Positions 22,255 through 34,200 of a stretch of DNA of 64,000 nt are shown here, one piece after another. The position numbers and the translations under genes are program-made. The DNA lies in assembly GCA_903813345.2 (NCBI GenBank), contig CAIIXF020000009.1:10908030-10972029 (forward strand), in the 5' to 3' direction. Below the pieces are notes generated by a model. It saw only the letters and a program-made list of their open reading frames with translations, did not search any database and was not told where the DNA came from. The DNA is from Owenia fusiformis. Lineage: Eukaryota > Annelida > Polychaeta > Sabellida > Oweniidae. How positions within the stretch are numbered: position 1 is the stretch's first letter; the number at the start of each line of letters is the position of its first letter.

Positions 22255-25200
22255 CTGAAAGTATACATTGATTGCAAGGGTACAATAAGCCTTAAAGCGA
22301 TATAATAGCACTATTCTGTACTGTACTGTACTATACTAGTATACTGTACTGTACTGTATTGTACTGTACTATATGTATATTGCAGTTTGATTACTTTCTG
22401 GGGCATGACCAAACTTTGACATATTCTCCAATTTAACTGTTTTTTATTTAACAATCAGCACAAATACTAGAATAGTATACAAACCATATTTAAGCAGATA
22501 TCAGACAAATAAATAACATATATAAGAGTTATGTACCGAGAGGTTTTGGATATAGGGTATACACCCCCAAAATGCTATCTGATTTTCGAACCTCATATAG
22601 GATAATCTCTATATCTCCCCGAGGGACCAAAGGGACCAAGGGGAGATTTAAATATTTCCCGAGGGATATACCCTGTATCCAAAACCGACCTTACATAACT
22701 GGTATATCTCATACTTGAGTTGGTTTGGTGTAGATATAACTTTTTCCACCTTTTTCAAATGACAAGATAGGCCTATACTGTAAAAGCACAATTTATATTT
22801 ACTATTTTCGTTATATTCCTTTTAGTTTAATACAATGAAATTGTAACATTTAAACTTTTAGTATAGTAGGAACAAGGGGTTCCCATGCACCCATAAGGTG
22901 TGAATAAGTTACATACATTTTTGTAATCCCTAGGGTGTCTATTTAATGAATTCATTTGTTAACATTGCCAACTAATGTCCCATAGTACTTTTATGGCGGC
23001 ATTCAGTTACTATGGTTACGCATCTTTAGACATCTTACCTTGGTATCTTAAATCATTTGTAGCTCTGTCATTATTTGGTCTATAGAAATGATATTGGTAC
23101 CAAATTGAACCTCGTTAAATTTCCAATAAATTTCTGATATTCAATTATGCAAATTATCTAATTTGCATAAATTATGACGTCATCAATCTATTTTTGGTTC
23201 AGAATTTCCAACTATAGCAACGTATCTATTAGAACTGAGGCCGTATGGCAAAATCTTCTGAAAGGTTTTGTCCTTTTTTCTATTAGTAGAAGGTATAAGC
23301 AACATAAAAGTGAAAACAGATTCAAAATTGAATCAGTATTACGAAAGTTATGTAACTTTCGAGGCAGCTATCGTGAATGTCATTATTTGACAATAATATA
23401 CATTACGTCTTACCTTGGAGTCTTGAATCAATGTAGCTTCGCCATTATTTGGTCTATAGAGATGATATTGGTATCTGATTAAACCTTATTAAATTTACTA
23501 TATGGTTACAATATTCAGTTATGCAAATTAGCTAATTTGCATTAATTGTGACGTCATCAATCCATTTTTGGTTCAGAATATCCTAGTATAGCAACATATC
23601 TATTAGAACTGAGGCCTTATGACAGAATGTGTGCATAGTTTTGTCCCTTATTTGATGAGTGGAAGATATAAGCAACATTAAAGAGACAACAAATCTTCAA
23701 AATTGGATCAGAATTAACAAAATTATCCAGCTTTGGAGGCAGCTACTGTGAACGTCATTGTTTGACAATTAAATTGAAAAGAATATTAAATTAACAAAAA
23801 AAGTAACAACCATAGTTGTTTCAATCTTATTGAGTAAAAATGTGCATGTATTGAACTGAACTAATAAGTATCTGGAAATGTTACATGTATTTTGACTATC
23901 ATTCACAGGGGTCAAAACGGTTATCTCGACCCTGTATATTAAAGATCCAATTTTATAATTTACCATGCACTTTCAATGATTCATATAAATAGTATACAAT
24001 TAGTCTGATTTTCATCATATTCTTCATATTCTTGATTCTTAAAGCATCTGACGTATAAAGCATGATTAGAAGTGAAGATGATTCATCATATGGTTTATGT
24101 AATATTTCTAACATTTCAGATGCTATAATGGTAACATCACTTGATAATGAGGTGTTTACATTTCACGTTCTTAATGAGTTAAAAGAAAGTTATTCTCCCT
24201 TTGCGTTAGAGAAAAATAGTCACATGAATTTGTTTAAAAAAATTATAACTTAATTTAACCTCCTCCTGACAGCCCCCATATTTGAAGATTTTGGTGAAAC
24301 CTGGCAAAATACATTAATTATTATGTTCCAGAAGCCCCCAGAAGCTATATGATGGCCCCCAGTGGCCCCAAGAATCTATACAGGGGCCCCAAGTGGCCCC
24401 CAGAAGGTATACGATGGCCCCCAGAAGCTATACAAGGGCCCCCAGAAACTATATTGTGGTCTCCAGAAGCTATATGGTGGCCCCCAGTGGCCCTCAGAAG
24501 CTATATGATGGCCCCCAGAAGCTAATTAGTGGCCCCCAGGAGCTATACGGTGGCACCCAGAAGCTATACAGGGAACCCCAGTGGCCCGAAGAAGCTATAC
24601 GATGGCCCCCAGAAGCTATACAGCAGCCCCCAGAAGCTACACGATGGCCCCAAGAATCTATATGATGGCCCCCAATGGCTCCCAGAAGCTATACAGGGCC
24701 CCCAGTAGCCCCTAGAAGTTATACGGTGGCCCCCAAAGCTATAAGGTGGCCCATTGGGGGACACTGTATAGCTTCTGGAGGCCATTGTATAGCTTATGGG
24801 GGCTACCGTATAGTTTCTGCGGGCCCTTGCATAGCTTCTGGGGGCCATCATATAGCTTCTGGGAGCCACTGGGGGCCCCTGTATAGCTTCTGGGGGCTAC
24901 AGTACAGTTTTTGCAGGCCCTTGCATAGCTTCTGGGGGCCATCGTATAGCTTCTGAGAGCCACTGTGGGCCCCTGTATAGCTTCTGGGGGCCACTATATA
25001 GCTTTCGGGGCCACTGGGGGCCACCGTATAGCTTCTAGGGGCTACTGGGGGGCCCTTTATAGCTTCTGGGAGCCATTGGGGGCCACCATATAGATTCTGG
25101 GAGCCATTGGGGGCCACCATATAGATTCTGGGGGCCATTTTGTAGCTTCTGGGAACCACCATACAGCTCCTGAGGGTCACTATTTAGCTTCTGGGGGCCA

Positions 25201-28200
25201 TCATATAGCCTATGAGGGCCACTGGGAGCCACTGTATAGCTTCTAGGGGCTACTGGGGGCCCTTCACATCTTCTGGGAGCCATTTGGAGCCATCATATAG
25301 ATTCTGGGGGCCATCATGTAGCTTTTTGGGGCTCCTGTATAGCTTCTGGGGGCCATCGTTTAGCTTCTTGGGGCCACTGGGGTCCCCTGTATAGCTTCTG
25401 GGAGCCACCGTATAGCTCCTGGGGGCCACTAATTAGCTTCTGGAGGCCATCATGTAGCTTCCGAGGGCCACTGGAGGCCACCATAAAGCTTCTGGGGACC
25501 ATAGTATAGTTTCTGGGGGCCCTTGTATAGCTTCTGGGGGCCATAGTATAGCTTCTGGGGTCCCCCGTATAGCTTGTGGGGGCCACCATATAGCTTTTTG
25601 GGGCCACTTGGGGCCCCTGTATAGCTTCTGGGCGCCACCGTATAGCTCCTGGGGGCCACAAGGTTTCCTGTATAGCTTCTGGGAGCCACCGTATAGCTCC
25701 TGGGGGGCCACTATTCAGCTTCTGGGGGCCAACATATAGCTTCTGGGGAGCACAGTATAGCTTCTGGGGGCCACTTGGGGCCCCTGTATAAATTCTTGGG
25801 GCCACTGGGGGCCATCATATAGCTTCTGGGGGCTCCTGGAACCTAATAATTAATGTATTTTGCCAGGTTTCACCAAAATCTTCAAATATGGAGGCTGTCA
25901 GTTGTTTCTAAACAAATTCATGCGACTATTTATCTCTAAAGCAAAGGGAGAATAACTTCCTTTTAACTCATTAAGAACGTGAAATGTAAAAACCTCATTA
26001 TCAAGTGATGTTACCATAGCATCTGAAATGTTAGAAATATTACATAAACCATATGATGAATCATCTTCACTTCTAATCATGCTTTATACTTCAGATGCTT
26101 TAAGAATCAAGAATATGAAGAATATGATGAAAATCAGACTATATGTATACTATTTATATGAATCATTGAAAGTGCATGGTAAATTATAAGATTGGATCTT
26201 TAATATACAGGGTCGAGATAACCGTTTTGACCCCTGTGAATGATAGTCAAAATGCATGTAACCTTTCCACATACTTATTAGTTCAGTTCTATACATGCAC
26301 ATTTTTACTCAATAAGATTGAAACAACTATGGTTGTTACTTTTTTTGTTAATTTAATATTCTTTTTATAATTGTCAAACAATGACGTTCACAGTAGCTGC
26401 CTCCAAAGCTGGATAATTTTCTTAATTCTGATCGAATTTTGAAGATTTGTTGTCTCTTTAATGTTGCTTATATCTTCTACTCATCAAATAAGGGACAAAA
26501 CTATGCACACATTCTGTCATACGGCCTCAGTTCTAATAGATATGTTGCTGTACTAGGATATTCTGAACCAAAATGGATTGATGACGTCACAATTAATGCA
26601 AATTAGCTAATTTGCATAACTGAATATTGTAACCATATAGTAAATTTAGTAAGGTTTAATCAGATACCAATATCATCTCTATAGACCAAATAATGGCGAA
26701 GCTACATTGATTCAAGACTCCAAGGTAAGATGTAATGTATATTATTGTCAAATAATGACATTCACGATAGCTGCCTCGAAAGTTACATAACTTTCGTAAT
26801 ACTGATTCAATTTTGAATCTGTTTTCACTTTTATGTTGCTTATACCTTCTACTAATAGAATAAAGGACAAAACCTTTCAGAAATTTTGCCATACGGCCTC
26901 AGTTCTAATAGATTCGTTGCTATAGTTGGAAATTCTGAACCAAAAATAGATTGATGACGTCATAATTTATGCAAATTAGATAATTTGCATAATTGAATAT
27001 CAGAAATTTATTGGAAATTTAACGAGGTTTAATTTGGTACCAATATCATTTCTATAGACCAAATAATGACAGAGCTACAAATGATTTAAGATACCAAGGT
27101 AAGATGTCTAAAGATGCGTAACCATGGTAACTGAATGCCGTCATAAAAGTACTATGGGACATTAGTTGGCAATGTTAACAAATGAATTCATTAAATAGAC
27201 ACCCTAGGAATTACAAAAATGTATGTAACTTATTCACACCTTATGGGTGCATGGGAACCCCTTGTTCCTACTATACTATTTAGTAATTGTAAAACAAGAA
27301 CTGTTCATGAATATAATGTTCAAGAAGTGTTCATCTTCCAGACACAATGCATCATTCACACTGCACGAAAAAAACAACAGTTATATTGAAAAATTCCCTT
27401 GAGCGGGATAGATATATTATATCTGCCTGCATTTGGCCTGGAGCGGGACATATAAAATATATCCTGCCCGCTCCTCAAATATGGTATATATTCCCAGGTG
27501 ATATCTACCCCAAACTTGAAATAAGTAAGATGCTTGAATTTTTTATTTTAAGTGGTGATGTCAATACTAGAAATCATAAGACAATGATCTCCACAGTTTT
27601 TTTTTTCTCAAATGGGTGCAAATTTTTCATTTTCACAATTCAGACCAAACTTGGTATGAATTATTTTTCTCATTTACAAGTGGGTGCAAATGGATTCCCA
27701 GGTGGGTCCAAGCGTATTATCAAAATCTCAGGTTGGTGCTGCGCCCATTTGATTTCATGCTAGGGAGACCACTGTAAGAAATGTATTTTTTCTGAAATGC
27801 ATGGTGAAAGAAAAGTGTAGATTACATTTAGCTTTTGTGAAGGGACACATTAAACTAGGACTTACTATAATGAGCTTGTCTGTGTAGATCTCTTTCCCCA
27901 TTGGTGCTGAAGCACTGGTCACATAAAGGGCACATGAACTGGTCATGCTTGGCCTCCACATGTTCTCTCACCTTGAACTTTGTCTCTAGAATATTCTGGC
28001 AGTTAGGGCATTTGAATTCTCCAATGGCTTGATCAACTAAAAACAGAAATATTCACACATAGCCAATAGTATGTATGTAAAAAGGACCCACGGCCCTGTG
28101 CTCCCCCAGTGATTTTATGCTTGAAAAGGATTAAATTGTACAGCAAAAACTCTGTCCAAACTTCATACTCGTAAGTTAGTTACTAACACAGGCTGGTATC

Positions 28201-31200
28201 GAAAGATTTGTCCGCTTTGACGGAGGATTCTATTTTTCATAAAAACACAAGAATACTTCACATTTCATTTTTTAACGCATATGTTTCATTATATCAAAGA
28301 AAATTGCTTACTCCATGCAATGGATATACAGGGTGTTCAAAAAAATGCAACCCAAGGAAATCGCTATATCTTGGAAAATACTCATCCAATTATGTTCATA
28401 TTTTCAGGAAAGAAAGAAGAGACTGTGTATGTATAGCCCCTGTTGTTAGTTAGTTGTAAAACATGATGTCTTGGACACTTGCTCGAAAGACAGTTGTACT
28501 AGCAAAATACGAAAAACACGAATGGAAAATCACTATATCTTGGAAAAAACTAATTTAATTATGTTCATTTTTTCAGGAAAAGAAAGAAGAGACTGTGTAT
28601 GTATAGCTCCTGTTGTCAGTAAGTTGTAAAACTTGTTGTCTTGGACACCTGCTCAAATGACAATTGTTCTAGAAAAATATGAAAATGCAGTCAGAGGTGA
28701 CTGCCACAGCAATAAAACCAAATATCTTTCTATCTTTCATGGTGTTTTGGCACTTCAGATTTGGCACAAATCATCCTCATTTAATGTGTGGTGAATTTGT
28801 GGAGTTTCATCAAAATCACTCCAGAGAATTCACAGTCATGGTCAAAATGCCTTCTTAAGTCTCCCTGAACCAGGGTTTGACTGCAAGTTGAAAGCATTTC
28901 AACCATGACTGTAAAGTCCCTGAAGTGATTTTGATTTTACTCCACAGATTTACCATACAGTGAATGAAGATGATTTTTGACAAGTTTGAAGAGCCAAAAC
29001 ACTATGGTTAGAAAGTTATTTAATTTTTTTGAGGTCTGAGTCACACCTGACTGCATTTTTCGTATTTCCCTAGTACAACGTCTTTTGAGCAGGTGTCCAA
29101 GGCATCATGTTTTACAACTAACCATTTACAGGAGCTATACATACACAGTCTCTTCTTTATTTCCTGAGAATATTAACATAATTGAACCAGTATTTTCAAG
29201 ATATAGCGATTTCTTTGGGTTGCGTTTTTTTTTAACACCCTGTATCATTTGCGGGTAACCTTCATTTCTGTTTGAAGTCCAATAACGCTAGTAGTAAAAG
29301 CTATTGAAAATGGCGCCAGAGTATCATACTCTTTTTTGACTTTTATATGTTTACAGCATAACTCTGAATGTATTAATGAGTACTGGATGTATTGGGTCTT
29401 TTTAATTCTTTATAAAACAATAATGTTTAAATTAATTTCCCGCTGTTTTAAAATTATGTATATGTGTATGTTACTAGGGAAAACAAGGGTCAGAGGCAAG
29501 ACTACCTTATGTATATGTGTATGTTACTAGGGAAAACAAGGGTCAGTGGCAAGACTACCATATGTGTATGTTACTAGGGTAAACAAGGGCCAGAGGCAAG
29601 ACTACCATGTGTAGATTCTGTATGTGAGAAGGGAACACAAGGACCAGAAGCAAGACTACCTTTTGTAGAATCTTTATGTTAGTGGGGAGAATCTGTATAT
29701 TAGAAGGGAACACAAGGACCAGAAGCAAGACTATCTTTTGTAGAATCTGTATGTTACTGGGGAACACAAGGCCCAGAGGCAAGACTACCTTGTGGCGAGC
29801 AGAGCAAGGCACGGTGACTGATTCTTATAACAGGGTCTTAGTTTTATAACGTGGGAGGTCTTAGTTTTATAACGTGGGGGGTCTTAGTTTTATAACAGGG
29901 TCTTAGTTTTATTACGTGGGGGGTCTTAGTTTTATAACAGGGTCTTAGTTTTATTACGTGGGGGGTCTTAGTTTTATAACAGGGTCTTAGTTTTATTACG
30001 TTGGGGGTCTTAGTTTTATAACAGGGTCTTAGTTTTATAACGTAGGGGGTCTTAGTTTTATAACAGGGTCTTAGTTTTATAACAGGGTCTTAGTTTTATT
30101 ACGTGGGGGGTCTTAGTTTTATAACAGGGTCTTAGTTTTATAACGTGGGGGGTCTTAGTTTTATAACAGGGTCTTAGTTTTATTACGTGGGGGGTCTTAG
30201 TTTTATAACAGGGTCTTAGTTTTATTATGTGGGGGGGTCTTAGTTTTATAACAGGGTCTTAGTTTAAACTTCGATAAAATCTACCCTGATGTACTATAGC
30301 AGTACCTGTATAGAAAGTATATACTGTACTCCCACTAATATTTGATGATATTATATTTCGCGTTTTTGGCATTTTGAAATTTCGCGGCTATTATATTTCG
30401 CTAATTTTCAGTTTTTTGAAATTTTGCGGCTATAATCTCCATGAATTTGTCATACAGTTAGCGTGCGAAAATTACCGAGAGAACAATACATTATATTAAT
30501 TTAATAGTAACCTTGAAAATTTTGATTTAATTTACCAAATATTTTCCTTTAGTATAAATGAACAACAGGCAATATGAAACTTACTGTATTTTTCACGCCA
30601 CGTTTTATGAGGCCTTGATTCAGATTGTCTCTCATTTCCATTGGTTGTTGTTTTGGTTGTAGTCTTTTTGGCATGCCTTCGAGTGCTTCTGTCATTGTCA
30701 CCTGAATCATCTGAAGAAGTATCATCATTAGATGAAATAACATCTGCTGTTTCAGCTATTTTCTTGCTCTTAGTTTGAATAGAGCTAAGCGGTTCCTTAA
30801 AGTCTGGTGTCCAATCTATGTCCTTTTTATCATCTTGGAAGGTGTAGTCACTCCCTGAATCAGTAGATAGAATATCACTATCAGAATCATCCTCCTCAAC
30901 ATTATACTCATCATATTCATCATCATATTCGTCATCGAACTCCTCTGGTGAGTCACTGCAATCAATGACTTCAGTCTTTAGTTCATGTCCTTTTGATATG
31001 TTGCCTTTATTGCTGGTATCATATAAAATTGGTTTAATTTCTACAGCACTGGTATCATCCTTGGCTTTGGTATTCACATGTGTGGACTCCGCTTCATATT
31101 TCTGAATCTCCATGGTTTCATCTTGCAATTCATTGGGCGATTTTTCCTCATTTTGTTCAATAGTTACATTTTCATAATCATCTTTAGCTCCGAAATTTTC

Positions 31201-34200
31201 ATTTTTCAGTTTCACAAGATCAAATTTGCCCTCAGTTTCCACGTATGATGTTTCACATGCACCATAGGCTTCAAAGGCAGCATCTTTTTCCTGATTTATC
31301 ACATCCATTGTTTTATGTTCTATAATACCATTATTACACAAGTCTTCAGTAGTTTCAAGAGCATTTTTATCCATTTGCTCATTTATAGTTTCATCATTCA
31401 CAATTTCCCGTTTAACATTAAAATCATCGTTTTCTTCTTTAGTACTAGTTCTTTCATCTATTTCAGGGGTAGCTATTCTATGTTGTATTGATTTAAGTGT
31501 GGCAATCACTTTATCTGCTTTGAGAACCTCAGCAACATACATTATATCATCAAAGTTTTCATGTGAAAGTGTCACTCCAAGGCCATATATTAAATCAAGG
31601 AAACCATCGAGACCACATTGTGTTGCATCACTGAGTATTGGATTAAAACACTTTCTAACATCATTCTCTTGCAATGCTTTACTAAATAGAGAAAGTATTG
31701 TTTTGTGAGCAGTTACTTCAGCACCATCTTTAATGATGAAAATAATGTCTGCTAATTTTGTGTCTTTTCTCAACATTGATGGAATGTCACTAAATCTTAC
31801 AGCATGTTTTCCAGACTTTTGCAGTTCCAAACTCTGCTTCCTGAAGAAATAAACATAATAGATCATTTTAGCTAACATGTTGCAATCAATTTTTGTTATT
31901 TTTCATCTCCAATTTACATAGACATGATTTTGTAAAATTGTTTTATCAAAAGACCCCTAAACATGTTCCCAGGAGTTTTCTTAGTTAAAGCCAGTTATTT
32001 TGCCAATATAGAGGGTGCCACATAAAAGTTAATCTATATTACATTGAGCTTTATTATGCATGCATGCATGTTGACTTGAAATTCATCTGCCATCTTGAAA
32101 CTTCTTCTTGAGCAAAACTACTTTGTCCCAAGGTATCAGCATATAAAATTTGCCCACTTAGAGGATGTTTTTAAGGTACTATAGTTTTTGACACAATAGC
32201 CAGATTATGATCAAACTTTCACACCAAAATTCACATTGAATGAACTAAATAATTCTAAAATTTCAAGGCAGAATATGGCAAAATTGACCGAATTATTCAA
32301 CTTTCTTACAGTCCTGTTTTGGACACCCTGTATTTGAATATATAAGATTATTGAAATTCAGTAACCATCTCGAAAAAAACTCCTTTGCCTCTAGGCATTA
32401 GCATATAAAATTTAAACCAAATCCGTCGACTAGTATCTGTGTTATCAAAGATTACATTTTGTATGAAAACTGAGCAGCCATATTGAAAATTCTTTCTTGA
32501 ACAGAGGTCCTACGATCTACATCTTTAAGGCATAGACTTATCATATCGGTATTTTATTTATTGCCCGGATAAACTTCAGACAAGTCCATAAGCAATTACA
32601 TGTACATTAACTGACTTATTATCTACTCCGAAATAAAACTGAAAGACACTCCATCTTATTTTATTTTCAATTCACATCATGAAATTGGCTCTAAAAAGCT
32701 AAAAATATAAAGAATATATATCCATGATGTACCTTATTGGGTATTCATTTGGGCTTGTGCTTCCACTTGAGTTAATTGGCTTATAATCAGGGTCATCATC
32801 CTCTTCATCTTCTCCATCATCATCTGATGGATGCTGAATAAAACGTGGTGGTGACTCATATTTCTCTTTGGCTTCCTTAACACTGACGATGTTTCCCAAT
32901 GAATCCTTGGTAGTAGGTGGTAATTTTGGCAATGGACCATGTGCCTCTAAATCTTTTGGAGATCCATATCTTGTTAACAGTGTAGGCCCTGAAAGATATT
33001 ATCAATGCAAGACATTACACATGATCTATGTTACCACATGATTTTGACATGTAGAGTATATAATCCAGAAGACTGATAACAGATGCACATACATACATGT
33101 ACATACATACATGTACATGTATATTGACAAAGTGAAGTGATAACATATACACGTATACGATTTCTTGTTTTGTCAAAAGATATGTGGACATTTATATCTA
33201 ACACATGTGGCCTCACTATTTCCTATCGAAAAATTGGCTCTCACACTTATTTTTGAATTATTTTACAAGTATCCTTGCACACAGTATTTATAAATCTTAT
33301 ATTTCAGAACTGAACCAAAAAACCAGACATTTAAAAGTGAAATTTGAATGTTATTATATAAAATTCCTTATTTATAATTATTTGCAACTATACACTTACA
33401 CGTCTCACTGGTTTGTGTGGAAGCCTCGCATGTAGTACAGGGTTTGCACTGTGCAGTTTGCAATTGGTTGCATGAAGCAGACTCAGCTGATAAGACAGGT
33501 GGTACATCAGTACCAAGTTCTAGCTTAATAGGTGACTCAACTGATGAAACTACATCTGTGTCCTCACTGTCCTGCATAACACCTGAGTCTGATGTACTTG
33601 AGTCCACAGATGACACACTTGAAACTTTACTTGGGTCTTCAAAGGACACCTCAGAAGGATTTTCATTGTCATCTTTTTGAACAGTGGAGGTGCCACTGCT
33701 TGGCCTAGGTGAAGTGAACTCTGCTTTCATCTGAAAATAATAAAATAATATTTTAAGATGCTAGGCAATTAAACATGTCAAACAACACATTGGAGGCAAA
33801 TTTTAAAATCAATGGAATAATACCAAACATATTTTTATCTCAAACCAAAAGATCAGACAATGATAATAAACTTGATTATGCATTTGTAATTGTAACCAAT
33901 AGATTATTCAAGTTTTGTGAATAAACGATTTGCATAATAAGAAATGAGACTAAAATATAATGTGTGTTACTCCCGTTGAGAGCTACTTAGATTTTGAAAG
34001 TATAGCTCTCTATCGCTAGAATCAACAGCTTAAGAATCCTGACTTCAAAGAAAATTTCAGGGAATTCAGCTGACTCATGTTGCACATTATATGCCTGAAA
34101 ATGTATCCTACATCGCCATCTTTCATTCATCTCAACTATAGAACGTCTCACTGCCCTATGTATCGATCAGGACTTCATTTTATTGGTCGTGTCAAAAGTT

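Noticed and set aside
24393-25805. Pro/Tyr- and Trp/Ser-rich frames on both strands
   Set aside because: Products of the 21-bp satellite; overlapping frames on both strands and mirrored in the two halves.
33417-33680. Plus-strand Ser-rich frame
   Set aside because: Antisense shadow of exon 3, which has proper splice sites and phases on the minus strand.
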